From positions 1 through 64,000 of the forward strand of contig CAKSTI010000005.1 of the NCBI GenBank assembly GCA_934500705.1: a stretch of 64,000 bases of DNA, read 5' to 3'. This DNA comes from an uncultured Clostridia bacterium. Lineage in GTDB: Bacteria; Bacillota; Clostridia; UMGS1810. A program made the translations under genes and the position numbers. Under the pieces are notes generated by a model that saw only the letters and a program-made list of their open reading frames with translations, did no database searches and was not told the origin of the DNA. Position 1 is the stretch's first letter. Every line of letters begins with the position of its first letter. Shown here piece by piece: positions 24,276 to 34,583 of the stretch.

Positions 24276-27200
24276 ATGAAAAAAGTTTTGATATTTTTGC
24301 TGGTCACATCAATGCTTTCGGGTATGCTGTGCACCACGGCATTTGCCGAAACAGGCGGAACGGCGGTTATCTCGCCGAGTGAATTTGCCTGCATTAAAAA
24401 CGGCGACGAGAACAAAACGGGACTTGACGGCTCCGGCTACTTTATGGTAAGCTCGGCAAAATCCGACAACGACCCGGCAAATCCGGTTGAGTCAGGCTTT
24501 TGGAAGTATGATTTGAGCCAGTATCTCGACGAGGGCTACGGAATTGAAAAGGCGGAGATGCTCCTTTTGGCGGACAGCTACACGTGGCTCTCGGAAACCT
24601 GTATGTACGACTGTCCGACAGACGACCTTAAAACGGGCAGTAATTACCTGACTGTTCCCAAAACAAGCAAGGACAGTTTAATAGCGCGGTTTTCAAATCA
24701 GAATTTAAGCTCCGTTTCCGAAAATTACAGCGGTGTTGACGGAGATTACAACGTTGCGGTAGATATTACCGACTATGTTAAGGGCAAAATCTCCGACGGC
24801 AAAAAGAGCTTTACATATATGCTCTATCCAAAGTGGGGCGAATCAACATACCGCTTTAAGGGCGAACCTGTTTTATACATAACATTGGGCGAAAAGAACA
24901 CAGACGCTCCGCTCATAGAATATATCTCCGACAACAGCGGTGACGAAAACGCAAAGAACTTTACCGCATCGGTAAACGCAACCGACAGCAACGGAGTGGA
25001 AAAGGTGGAGTTTTACTTAGACGGCGTCCTTATGGACGGCAAGGTGGAAAAGACGGAAACCACCTACACCTACACCGGCAGAATACTCTCTCCCGGAGCG
25101 CACACGCTCACCGTCAAGGCATACGACACATACGGCAAAACATCAACCTATACAAAGGAAATCAGCGTAAGCTCAACAATAGCGATACTCGACCCGTATG
25201 CAAAGGTGCACGTTAAAAACGGCGACGAGTCGTCAAGCTCGGTTTCCGCAAACGGAGGCGGCAATGTTTCCAACATAGGGGGCGGCAGCAAAGACGTTGA
25301 AAATCCGATAGAGGCGCTCTATTACAGATTTGATTTGAGTGAGTATACTCAAAACAACATAGGAATTGAAAAGGCATATATCCTGCAAAATGCCGAGGGC
25401 AGAAACTACTCCACACTTTTGGGAATGTACGACTGCGCCGATGACACACTGGAAAACGGAATGAACTACCTTACCGTTCCCAAGGCGTCGCTTGACGGAC
25501 TGGTTACTTCCTTTAACGTAACAAATCCGGCAAACGTGGATTTGTCAAAGTACCCCGGCGTTACAAATGACTACAACCTTGAATTTGACGTTACGGAGTA
25601 CGTGCAGAAAAAGGCGGACAGGGGCACGGGCTTTACCTATATGCTCTACCCCAAGTATGACGGCTCGGCGTACACCTTTTCGTCAGCGCCGATACTCTAC
25701 TTAAAGCTCGGAGCGCAAAACCCAGACTATCCCGTTGCGGAGTTTGTAAGCGCAAAGACGCAGTACACTGACTCCGGCAACTTTACCGAGCAGATAAAGG
25801 CGAGCGACTCTAACGGAATAGGAAGCATAGAATTTTACCTCGGCGACAACAGGATAGAGGGAGATTTTGAAAAGAGCGGAGATATATACACCTTTACCGG
25901 TGCACCGCTCGTTTCCGGAAGTTATACCTTAAAGGCGGTAGTAAGAGATATATACGGCAGGAGCACAAGCTGCGAAAAGGACATAACGGTTACAATGACG
26001 CACACCGTTACAGAACCTGCGGCAATGGCATACACTGCGTGGGGAGACGAGAGCCAGACATCAGAGAAATACACCCCCGACTGGCAAGGCGGTACAGGCT
26101 ACTGGATAATCTCGTCCGGCAGTGAGGGCGAAACGTATTACAAAGACTCCGATTACTGGGTAAAGCCGACCAGAGTAATGTATAACAAGTTTGACATCAG
26201 CGAATATTTAAACAGCGGTTACGCAATAAAGAGGGCGTATTTACTGCAAAACGGCACAATAGGCAGCGGCGCACTCTATGACTGCCCCGCCGATACGCTC
26301 AAAGACGGCGACAACTATCTGACGGCGCCTGCAATGAACCCCGACGGGTTAATCAGTCACTTTTCGCTCGGCACAAACTCGGAGCAGTACGTGAGCAAAG
26401 AGGACTTGGCATACAGATTTCCCGGAGCGGGCAAGGACAACAACTTTGCACTGGATATAACCGGCTATGTAAACGAAAAGGTACGGCTCGGCAAAACGAG
26501 CTTTACCTTTGCCGAATACGCAAGATATACGGCAGACCGTTACTGCTTATACAGCACGGCGCAGCTCTATCTGGAATTTACGGAAAAACCTGTTGTAAAA
26601 ATATCGGACATCGGCGAGGCATTCCAAGGCAGGAGCTTTGAGGTGTCGGCATCTGCCGCCCACAGTTCCGGGATTAAAAAGGTTGACTTTTACATAAACG
26701 ATGTTCTTGCGGCAACCGCAACCGAGGAAAAAGACGGCGTATACACCGCAGAAATAAGCGGATATGACGGCGGTGCATACGTGCTCAAAGCCGTGGCAGA
26801 GGCAACCGACGGCGGTGTAGGCTATGACGAAAACACCGACTTTTCCGTGAATGCAATATATGCAAACATAGCGCCGGGTTCGTACCTCAACTGTAACGCT
26901 GACGGAACGGCACAGCTTGTAAACAGGGAAAATGAGAAGAACGATTTATACTACACCTTTGATATTTCGCATCTGACAGATGCCGAAAAAATCGAAAAAG
27001 TGTTTTATGTCCAAAACGCAAACAGCTCCGCAAACGGTGCTCCCGCAATCATCTATGACTGTGCAGGCAGTGCGGCGGACGGCACTCCCGTGCAAAGGGC
27101 GGAGGCGGCAGAAAGCTCTCCCGTCATTGCTCCGCTTGACTCGTACTACACGGGCGCCGCAAAGTTTGGCGGACTCACTGCTGATTTGACGGATTTTATA

Positions 27201-28574
27201 AAGGGAAAAATCGAGAGCGGAGAGGGCAGTGTAACGCTTAAAATCTCCGCCGCAGAGGGCACACGGTACAGCATCAACTCTATGCCGTCCGTATATGTGA
27301 GATATAAAACGGGAAATTCGGATATAGACCAAATGTATAAGCCGTCGTTGGCATCGTCTGCGTTTGAGGAATTTTCCGCCGGCGGTACTCTCTACTTAAA
27401 AACAGACGGCTCGGCGTCGCTTAACGATTTGCAAAAGGATTTGACGGAATACGGCGGCTGTGCATTTGCCGCTCTGCGCAACGGAGAAAGCCTTGCACAA
27501 ACGCAGGCTCTGAAACTCGGCGACACCGTTTTGATAACGGACGGAAACGGCAAGACCGTAAGGACTTACAACGTCATAGAAAACAACTATATTTCCGACA
27601 TAAGCGCCGACGTTATTTACGGCAGATGCGAGGCAAGTGCATACGTTGATGTCTTTGCCGACAATCTGAGCGCCAAGCTGGTGATTGCGGCGTACAAAAA
27701 CGGCAAATTCGCAGGCTGCGGCGTAAGCGGCTACGAGAACTTAAACGGCGGTTACAGGCTGACCGCAACGGTAAACTGTGAGGACGCCGACGAGTTTAAG
27801 GCAATGCTCTGGGATTTTGAAAGTCTTAAACCTCTTAAAAAGTCCGAAAGCGTAAAAAGGCAGGTTGTTCTGCTCAAATTTGACGACCTCTCGATGTATA
27901 CTTACGAAAAATTTGAGGACCTGCGCTTGCTCTTGAAGGATTACGGAATTAAGGCGGGATTTGGTATGATTGTAGACTCCTTTGACCCGGAAAACGAGGA
28001 GTCAAGAGCCAAAATAAACAATTACGACGTAAAGCACAAACTCGCAAAAGCGTTTATTAACCGTGCACAAGATGACGGAATAGAGTTCTGGCATCACGGC
28101 TATTATCACTATATGGACGAGTATTACACATACAGTTATGAAAAGCAAAGCGAGTGCTTCGGCAAGGGTTATGACGTTATGGTAAACGAACTCGGAATTG
28201 ATTTGAGAGCGTTCGGCTCGCCGTTTAACAACGCTACGGACGTTACGCTTAAAATGCTTAAAGAAAATTACCCCAACATAAACGTACTTATGCTTGTAAA
28301 TTCAAAGTACGAAGTTCCGGAGGGAATGGTAAACTTCAATGACGCCGTAACCATAGAAACATCATCGAGCAAGATAGACAGTGCAATGTTCATTGACAAC
28401 TTTAACAAAAAATCGGACAGCTCATATATGGTGGCGCAGATGCACCCCGGCAGCTGGGACACCAACGTGGGATATGACAGTTGGAGCGAGTTTAAAATCT
28501 GCCTTGACTACCTTATAAGCAAGGGAGTTGTATTTATGACTCCGTCACAGTATTACGAATATATAAATAATTGA
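24276..28574 (+). CDS. Giant secreted multi-module protein with C-terminal polysaccharide-deacetylase-like domain
   Basis: This is an exported protein of 1432 residues with a signal peptide ending TTAFAETGG. Four modules with a 'kYDLSqY/yRFDLSeY/kFDISeY/yTFDISHL' core and a closing 'DiTdYVk.K...G...fT' strand (about residues 28-210, 300-490, 575-770, 860-1010) alternate with Ig-like repeats. A linker and the C-terminal module shared with the AT-rich secreted proteins (VIAAYKNGKF...FKAMLWDFESLKPL) precede residues 1195-1432. These look like a NodB-type deacetylase: LLKFDD, EFWHHGYYHY (H-x3-H), AFGSPFN and AQMHPGSW. It is probably a surface or extracellular carbohydrate esterase with tandem glycan-binding modules. 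It is first of a co-directional glycan operon. Confidence 0.78.
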   Translation: MKKVLIFLLVTSMLSGMLCTTAFAETGGTAVISPSEFACIKNGDENKTGLDGSGYFMVSSAKSDNDPANPVESGFWKYDLSQYLDEGYGIEKAEMLLLADSYTWLSETCMYDCPTDDLKTGSNYLTVPKTSKDSLIARFSNQNLSSVSENYSGVDGDYNVAVDITDYVKGKISDGKKSFTYMLYPKWGESTYRFKGEPVLYITLGEKNTDAPLIEYISDNSGDENAKNFTASVNATDSNGVEKVEFYLDGVLMDGKVEKTETTYTYTGRILSPGAHTLTVKAYDTYGKTSTYTKEISVSSTIAILDPYAKVHVKNGDESSSSVSANGGGNVSNIGGGSKDVENPIEALYYRFDLSEYTQNNIGIEKAYILQNAEGRNYSTLLGMYDCADDTLENGMNYLTVPKASLDGLVTSFNVTNPANVDLSKYPGVTNDYNLEFDVTEYVQKKADRGTGFTYMLYPKYDGSAYTFSSAPILYLKLGAQNPDYPVAEFVSAKTQYTDSGNFTEQIKASDSNGIGSIEFYLGDNRIEGDFEKSGDIYTFTGAPLVSGSYTLKAVVRDIYGRSTSCEKDITVTMTHTVTEPAAMAYTAWGDESQTSEKYTPDWQGGTGYWIISSGSEGETYYKDSDYWVKPTRVMYNKFDISEYLNSGYAIKRAYLLQNGTIGSGALYDCPADTLKDGDNYLTAPAMNPDGLISHFSLGTNSEQYVSKEDLAYRFPGAGKDNNFALDITGYVNEKVRLGKTSFTFAEYARYTADRYCLYSTAQLYLEFTEKPVVKISDIGEAFQGRSFEVSASAAHSSGIKKVDFYINDVLAATATEEKDGVYTAEISGYDGGAYVLKAVAEATDGGVGYDENTDFSVNAIYANIAPGSYLNCNADGTAQLVNRENEKNDLYYTFDISHLTDAEKIEKVFYVQNANSSANGAPAIIYDCAGSAADGTPVQRAEAAESSPVIAPLDSYYTGAAKFGGLTADLTDFIKGKIESGEGSVTLKISAAEGTRYSINSMPSVYVRYKTGNSDIDQMYKPSLASSAFEEFSAGGTLYLKTDGSASLNDLQKDLTEYGGCAFAALRNGESLAQTQALKLGDTVLITDGNGKTVRTYNVIENNYISDISADVIYGRCEASAYVDVFADNLSAKLVIAAYKNGKFAGCGVSGYENLNGGYRLTATVNCEDADEFKAMLWDFESLKPLKKSESVKRQVVLLKFDDLSMYTYEKFEDLRLLLKDYGIKAGFGMIVDSFDPENEESRAKINNYDVKHKLAKAFINRAQDDGIEFWHHGYYHYMDEYYTYSYEKQSECFGKGYDVMVNELGIDLRAFGSPFNNATDVTLKMLKENYPNINVLMLVNSKYEVPEGMVNFNDAVTIETSSSKIDSAMFIDNFNKKSDSSYMVAQMHPGSWDTNVGYDSWSEFKICLDYLISKGVVFMTPSQYYEYINN
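24328..25530 (+). repeat. Direct repeat copy 1 (about 1.2 kb)
   Basis: This block, from inside the signal peptide through module 2, appears identical base for base to 28638-29840 at a fixed offset of 4310. Differences cluster immediately after it: several within the next 50 bases, then scattered ones until about 26.0 kb, where the genes diverge. Confidence 0.85.
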
Positions 28575-28585
28575 GGAGGAAAACT

Positions 28586-31500
28586 ATGAAACGCATTATT
28601 TCTTGTATACTTATTGCGGCAATGCTGTTGGGGCTTTTGTGCACCACGGCATTTGCCGAAACAGGCGGAACGGCGGTTATCTCGCCGAGTGAATTTGCCT
28701 GCATTAAAAACGGCGACGAGAACAAAACGGGACTTGACGGCTCCGGCTACTTTATGGTAAGCTCGGCAAAATCCGACAACGACCCGGCAAATCCGGTTGA
28801 GTCAGGCTTTTGGAAGTATGATTTGAGCCAGTATCTCGACGAGGGCTACGGAATTGAAAAGGCGGAGATGCTCCTTTTGGCGGACAGCTACACGTGGCTC
28901 TCGGAAACCTGTATGTACGACTGTCCGACAGACGACCTTAAAACGGGCAGTAATTACCTGACTGTTCCCAAAACAAGCAAGGACAGTTTAATAGCGCGGT
29001 TTTCAAATCAGAATTTAAGCTCCGTTTCCGAAAATTACAGCGGTGTTGACGGAGATTACAACGTTGCGGTAGATATTACCGACTATGTTAAGGGCAAAAT
29101 CTCCGACGGCAAAAAGAGCTTTACATATATGCTCTATCCAAAGTGGGGCGAATCAACATACCGCTTTAAGGGCGAACCTGTTTTATACATAACATTGGGC
29201 GAAAAGAACACAGACGCTCCGCTCATAGAATATATCTCCGACAACAGCGGTGACGAAAACGCAAAGAACTTTACCGCATCGGTAAACGCAACCGACAGCA
29301 ACGGAGTGGAAAAGGTGGAGTTTTACTTAGACGGCGTCCTTATGGACGGCAAGGTGGAAAAGACGGAAACCACCTACACCTACACCGGCAGAATACTCTC
29401 TCCCGGAGCGCACACGCTCACCGTCAAGGCATACGACACATACGGCAAAACATCAACCTATACAAAGGAAATCAGCGTAAGCTCAACAATAGCGATACTC
29501 GACCCGTATGCAAAGGTGCACGTTAAAAACGGCGACGAGTCGTCAAGCTCGGTTTCCGCAAACGGAGGCGGCAATGTTTCCAACATAGGGGGCGGCAGCA
29601 AAGACGTTGAAAATCCGATAGAGGCGCTCTATTACAGATTTGATTTGAGTGAGTATACTCAAAACAACATAGGAATTGAAAAGGCATATATCCTGCAAAA
29701 TGCCGAGGGCAGAAACTACTCCACACTTTTGGGAATGTACGACTGCGCCGATGACACACTGGAAAACGGAATGAACTACCTTACCGTTCCCAAGGCGTCG
29801 CTTGACGGACTGGTTACTTCCTTTAACGTAACAAATCCGGAAAACGTGGATTTGACAAATTACCCCGGCGTTACCAACGATTACAACCTTGAATTTGACG
29901 TTACGGAGTACGTGCAGAAAAAGACGGACAAGGGCACGGGCTTTACCTATATGCTCTACCCCAAGTACGACGGCTCGGCGTACACCTTTTCGTCAGCGCC
30001 GATACTCTACTTAAAGCTCGGAGTGCAAAACCCAGACTATCCCGTTGCGGAGTTTGTCAGCGCAAAGACGCAGTACACTGACTCCGGCAACTTTACCGAG
30101 CAGATAAAGGCAAGCGACGCCAACGGAATAGGCAGCATAGAATTTTACCTTGGCGACAACAGGATAGAGGGAGATTTTGAAAAGAGCGGAGATATATACA
30201 CCTTTACCGGTGCACCGCTTATTGCCGGAAGTTATACCTTAAAGGCAATAGTAAGAGATATATACGGCAGGAGCACAGGCTGCGAAAAGGACATAACCGT
30301 ATCGCAGACACGTGCGTTTTTAGACCCCACGGCTTTTGCATACACTGCGTGGGGCGACGAGAGCCAGACCAGCGAAAAATATAAGCAGGAAAACGGCGAC
30401 ACCGCTTACTGGGCATATGCAACGACAAACAGCTCCGACGGCGGTATTCAGAATACGGACAGCGAATACTGGACACAGCCGAAACGTGCTTTGTACCACA
30501 AGTTTGATGTATCTCAGTACGTTGATGAAGGCTATTCAATCACAAAGGCATACCTCGTGCAAAATGGTCAGACCGGCGGAGAAACATACGGCGTGCTCCT
30601 CGACTGCCCGTCAGACAGTCTTAAAAACGGCGACAACTATTTAACCGTTCCCGAACACGACAAGGTAAACATCATATCAAAGTTTTCTGTCGGTATGAAA
30701 ACGGATACGTATTATAGTCCGTCGGCAATGCAGTACAACTTTTCCGGAGCGAGGAGCGAGGATAACTTTGCTCTTGATATAACTAATTATGTTACATCAA
30801 AAATCGCCGGCGGTTCAAACAGCTTTACGGTAATGGAATATCCCCGTTACACAAGCGGACAGATAAGGTTCGGAAATTCTGCACAGTTATACATTGAATT
30901 TACCAAAAAATCGGACATAAGCCTCATAGATACCTCGTCTTTGGCTTACAAGGGTATGCCTGCGGTGTTCGCAGTTAAGGCGAGCGACGACTGCGGCATA
31001 GAAAAAGTTGAGTTTTACCTTAACGACGAGCTTGTTGCACAGAGCAACATAAGCGTAAACGGCATATATGCCGCATCGGCAGACGTTGCCGACGGAACAT
31101 ATGCGTTAAAGGTTAAGGTTACAAATACCAAGGGAGCCTCAACGGTCAGCATATTTAACAATTATAACGTAACGGGTGCCGCAGCCTCCGACCTCCGCTT
31201 GCAGGACGTTGATTTGGGCAGTGATTTTGCAGAGTTTGAAAATGACGGCGTTTCGTATCTGTTCTCCAAAACCGAGGCGGATTTGTCGGAGCTTATGGAC
31301 TTGTTCGGTTCGTACAAGGTGTATGCGTACACGGAGAACGGGACGCAGCTTTCGGCAGATGATGCGCTCGGCTGTGCAAATGTTGTAACGGTAAAGACAT
31401 CGGACAACAGCGCCGTCATTAGGAGATACATTGTTGTAAAAGACGGTTATTATTCGCCGATTGACCTTAAAATCGTAACGGGCAAAAACCTTGTGACCGC

Positions 31501-32425
31501 ATCTGCTAAGGTGTACTCAAAAGACAATGAGGATTTATACATTATGATTTTGGGTTACGACAAGGAGGACAACCTCATAAAAATCGAGCGTAAGCCGTAT
31601 ATGAACACAGTCGGTGATGCGTCGCTCTACACGGAAACACAGCGTGGCGATGCCGTTAAGTTCAAAGCCCTTTTGTGGAGCGATATGAAGCCGGTTGCAC
31701 TGCCCGTTATCAAAAAGATACAGTCCGTAATCCTCAAATTTGACGATTACTCAATATGGGCATATTCGGGATTTAACAAACTTATGGATTACCTGGACGC
31801 AGAGCAAATTCCGGCAGGCTTCGGAACGGTTGCAAAGACCTTTGACAACGAAAACGAGGAAAACTATACCTCCACGCCGTATTACGACGGACTGTATGAG
31901 GAAACCGTAAAATCACTCAAAAGGGCAAACGACAATCCGCTCTACGAAATATGGAGCCACGGATATGCTCACGCCGAAAAGGAATTTTCCACAGATGACT
32001 ACGACTCTATGAAAAATTCAATGCAAAAGGCAGTCGATACTATGGCAAAATACGGTGTTGAAATAACGGCATTCGGTGCGCCGTTTAACACGGCTACCTC
32101 CACAACGGTTAAAATGATTGACGAGTGCTTCCCCAAGATAAGGACGCTTATGCTGTTTAACAACTTTATCACAATGCCGGACGGTATGGTAAACATTCAG
32201 AACCACGCCGAGCCCGAAACGGAAACGGGCGTCGTTTCGTACGACTACTTTATTAAGAATTACGAAAAGTACAAAGATGCGGACTATGTTCTTCTTCAAT
32301 CCCACCCCGGAATGTGGAATGACGAAAGTATGGCAGAGTTTAAAAAGATTATTGAGTTCTTAAAGGACAGAGGTGTGGAATTTATGCGCCCGACTCAGTA
32401 CAGAGATTATGTAATTGGAGAGTAA
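28586..32425 (+). CDS. Second giant secreted protein with C-terminal deacetylase-like domain
   Basis: This 1279-residue paralogue of the preceding gene starts at the ATG at 28586 after GAGGAGG, 11 bases after the neighbour's stop. Its own signal peptide (IISCILIAAMLLGLLCTTAFA) is followed by modules 1 and 2 almost identical to the neighbour's. The third module is distinct (KFDVSQYVDEGYSITKAY). It has one module fewer, a linker, the shared C-terminal module (FKALLWSDMKPVALP) and a deacetylase-like end: LKFDDYS, EIWSHGYAHAE (H-x3-H), AFGAPFN, LQSHPGMW. It probably acts outside the cell on an acetylated polysaccharide; the substrate is unknown. The GH3 gene begins 2 bases downstream. Confidence 0.78.
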   Translation: MKRIISCILIAAMLLGLLCTTAFAETGGTAVISPSEFACIKNGDENKTGLDGSGYFMVSSAKSDNDPANPVESGFWKYDLSQYLDEGYGIEKAEMLLLADSYTWLSETCMYDCPTDDLKTGSNYLTVPKTSKDSLIARFSNQNLSSVSENYSGVDGDYNVAVDITDYVKGKISDGKKSFTYMLYPKWGESTYRFKGEPVLYITLGEKNTDAPLIEYISDNSGDENAKNFTASVNATDSNGVEKVEFYLDGVLMDGKVEKTETTYTYTGRILSPGAHTLTVKAYDTYGKTSTYTKEISVSSTIAILDPYAKVHVKNGDESSSSVSANGGGNVSNIGGGSKDVENPIEALYYRFDLSEYTQNNIGIEKAYILQNAEGRNYSTLLGMYDCADDTLENGMNYLTVPKASLDGLVTSFNVTNPENVDLTNYPGVTNDYNLEFDVTEYVQKKTDKGTGFTYMLYPKYDGSAYTFSSAPILYLKLGVQNPDYPVAEFVSAKTQYTDSGNFTEQIKASDANGIGSIEFYLGDNRIEGDFEKSGDIYTFTGAPLIAGSYTLKAIVRDIYGRSTGCEKDITVSQTRAFLDPTAFAYTAWGDESQTSEKYKQENGDTAYWAYATTNSSDGGIQNTDSEYWTQPKRALYHKFDVSQYVDEGYSITKAYLVQNGQTGGETYGVLLDCPSDSLKNGDNYLTVPEHDKVNIISKFSVGMKTDTYYSPSAMQYNFSGARSEDNFALDITNYVTSKIAGGSNSFTVMEYPRYTSGQIRFGNSAQLYIEFTKKSDISLIDTSSLAYKGMPAVFAVKASDDCGIEKVEFYLNDELVAQSNISVNGIYAASADVADGTYALKVKVTNTKGASTVSIFNNYNVTGAAASDLRLQDVDLGSDFAEFENDGVSYLFSKTEADLSELMDLFGSYKVYAYTENGTQLSADDALGCANVVTVKTSDNSAVIRRYIVVKDGYYSPIDLKIVTGKNLVTASAKVYSKDNEDLYIMILGYDKEDNLIKIERKPYMNTVGDASLYTETQRGDAVKFKALLWSDMKPVALPVIKKIQSVILKFDDYSIWAYSGFNKLMDYLDAEQIPAGFGTVAKTFDNENEENYTSTPYYDGLYEETVKSLKRANDNPLYEIWSHGYAHAEKEFSTDDYDSMKNSMQKAVDTMAKYGVEITAFGAPFNTATSTTVKMIDECFPKIRTLMLFNNFITMPDGMVNIQNHAEPETETGVVSYDYFIKNYEKYKDADYVLLQSHPGMWNDESMAEFKKIIEFLKDRGVEFMRPTQYRDYVIGE
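28638..29840 (+). repeat. Direct repeat copy 2 (about 1.2 kb)
   Basis: This is the matching copy of 24328-25530, covering the end of the signal peptide to module 2 of the second giant gene. Such identity next to clearly diverged flanks points to recent gene conversion or a recent partial duplication. Confidence 0.85.
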
Positions 32426-32427
32426 AA

Positions 32428-34554
32428 ATGTATAAAAGACAGCACGACACAGAGCAGAAAATACAAAATCTGATTGAGCAGATGACCGTTGAAGAAAAGG
32501 TGGGTCAGCTCACCCTCAGGGGTGCGGGAGTGGTGCTCGGCGAGAGCGCCCCGGAGCTTGACGACCTGCGTGCCGGCAAAATAGGATTTTTGCCGATGTT
32601 TGACGATTTGAGCAAGGTAAACGAGATGCAGCGCATAGCGGTAGAGGAAACAAGGCTCGGCATACCCGTGGTATATTGCCTTGACGTTATCCACGGGTAC
32701 AGAACGGCGTTCCCCATACCGTGGAGCGAGGCTATGAGCTGGGAGCCTGACCTTGCCGAAAGGACTGCGGCTGCCGCCGCTAAGGAGGCGGCGTCGCAGG
32801 GGGTTGGCGTTACCTTTGCCCCTATGGTCGACATTGCACGAAACCCCTGCTGGGGCAGAATTTGCGAGGGTGCGGGCGAGGACCCGTACCTCGGCAGTAA
32901 ATTTGCCTATGCAAGGGTAAGGGGATTTCAAGGGGACGATGTGTCACGACCCGACAAAATTGCCGCTTGCGCAAAGCACTTTTGTGCCTACGGATTTGTT
33001 GAGGGCGGCAGAGATTACAACTGCGTCGATATGAGCGAGGCAAAACTCAGAAACGTTGTACTTCCGCCGTTTAAGGCGTGCATTGACGCAGGAACGGAAA
33101 CGGTTATGGCGGCATTTAACGACTTGAACGGCGAGCCTTGCACGTCAAGCAAGTGGGTTCTTACCGACTTACTCAGAAAGGAAATGGGATTTGACGGCGT
33201 TGTAATAAGCGATGCATTTTCCGTCGGCGCTCTTGTCCGCCACGGCGTTGCCGAAAACGAGGCGGAGGCGGCAAAAAAATCCATAAATGCCGGAATGAAT
33301 GTTGAAATGATGACCCTTGCGTACAGAGAAAATCTGCCATGCCTTGTCGAGAGCGGCGAGGTGTCTATGGAAACCCTTGACGAAATGGTAAGGCAGGTAC
33401 TGAGACTTAAATTCAGACTCGGACTCTTTGACAATCCGTATACGGATATGGAAAAATCAAAGGACTGCATACTGTGCCCGGAGCATAAAGAGCTTGCACG
33501 GGAAAGCGCCAAACGCTCGGTTGTGCTGCTTGAAAACAACGGCATACTGCCCCTCGGCAAGGGAAAGAAAATAGCGCTTGTAGGCCCTATGGCAGACAGT
33601 CAGTATGAGGCTGTGGGCGAGTGGTGCGTAAAGTGCCGTCCGGAGGACTGCGTAACTTTGAGAACTGCACTGTCGCAGTATGCAGATGTTACATACGCAC
33701 GTGGCTGCGGATTTGCAGACGGTGACGAGGATATTGAAAGCGCCGTCAATGCCGCCAAAGACTGCGACGTAATCGTGTGTGCAATAGGTCAGACGCAGGA
33801 TATGTGCGGTGAGGCAAGGAGCAGAATACAACTGGTTATTCCCGGCCCGCAGGAAAAACTGCTCAAAGAACTTAAAAAGCTCAATAAGCCGATTGTTACA
33901 ATAGTAGTGTCCGGCAGACCGCTTGTTTTGAATACCGCCGGGGAATACTCCGATGCGCTCCTGTTTTCGGGTGCTCTCGGCACTATGTCGGGCTACGGGT
34001 ATTGCGACGTGCTCTTCGGCAGTTACAATCCGTCCGCAAAACTCGTTTCCACATTCAATCAGGTGTACGGACTCGGCGGAACGGGATATTATAACAGCTT
34101 AAATTGCAGCAGACCGCCTTGCGATGACACCCCGTGGTGCTCAAAGTTTATTGACGCACCCATAAAGCCGCTGTACCCGTTCGGCTACGGCAAGTCGTAT
34201 ACCGAATTTGAATACAGCAATTTGAGAACGGATAAAACCGAATACAGCAAAGATGAATGTGTCAGGGTATCTGTTGATGTGGCAAACATCGGCAAATACG
34301 ACGGTGAGGAAATTGTGCAGCTCTATATTACCGACCCGACGGGCAGTTATACACGTCCTTTAAAGGAGCTTAAAGCCTTTGACAAGGCGATGATTAAAAG
34401 GGGCGAAACCAAAACATTTGAGTTTAAAATATCTGTTCACGATATGGGCTATTACGGCAGAAAGTGCGACTACATCACAGAGAGCGGAAAAATTATAATC
34501 GGCGTCGGCACAGACAGCGAAAATCTTAAACTGACGGACATATATATTAAGTAG
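32428..34554 (+). CDS. GH3 beta-glucosidase/beta-xylosidase-type enzyme
   Basis: This 708-residue cytoplasmic enzyme has no signal peptide. The N-terminal barrel has EKVGQLT, LGIPVVYCLDVIHGYRT, WGRICEGAGEDPYL and AKHFCAYG. The nucleophile is Asp262 in GVVISDAFSV. The C-terminal alpha/beta sandwich (VVLLENNGILPLG) and an FnIII-like end (GEEIVQLYITDP) complete the three-domain form. Family members release single beta-linked sugars from oligosaccharide ends. The ATG follows GGAGAGTAAAA, 2 bases after the preceding stop, so it is in one operon with the secreted deacetylases. Confidence 0.92.
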   Translation: MYKRQHDTEQKIQNLIEQMTVEEKVGQLTLRGAGVVLGESAPELDDLRAGKIGFLPMFDDLSKVNEMQRIAVEETRLGIPVVYCLDVIHGYRTAFPIPWSEAMSWEPDLAERTAAAAAKEAASQGVGVTFAPMVDIARNPCWGRICEGAGEDPYLGSKFAYARVRGFQGDDVSRPDKIAACAKHFCAYGFVEGGRDYNCVDMSEAKLRNVVLPPFKACIDAGTETVMAAFNDLNGEPCTSSKWVLTDLLRKEMGFDGVVISDAFSVGALVRHGVAENEAEAAKKSINAGMNVEMMTLAYRENLPCLVESGEVSMETLDEMVRQVLRLKFRLGLFDNPYTDMEKSKDCILCPEHKELARESAKRSVVLLENNGILPLGKGKKIALVGPMADSQYEAVGEWCVKCRPEDCVTLRTALSQYADVTYARGCGFADGDEDIESAVNAAKDCDVIVCAIGQTQDMCGEARSRIQLVIPGPQEKLLKELKKLNKPIVTIVVSGRPLVLNTAGEYSDALLFSGALGTMSGYGYCDVLFGSYNPSAKLVSTFNQVYGLGGTGYYNSLNCSRPPCDDTPWCSKFIDAPIKPLYPFGYGKSYTEFEYSNLRTDKTEYSKDECVRVSVDVANIGKYDGEEIVQLYITDPTGSYTRPLKELKAFDKAMIKRGETKTFEFKISVHDMGYYGRKCDYITESGKIIIGVGTDSENLKLTDIYIK

Positions 34555-34583
34555 AAATTTTTAATGCATAAGGAGTTTTATAA

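Noticed and set aside
25213..25449. Open frame on the minus strand inside the giant deacetylase gene, repeated identically at 29523-29759
   Set aside because: It is the antisense of the duplicated block with no ribosome binding site; identity follows from the DNA repeat.
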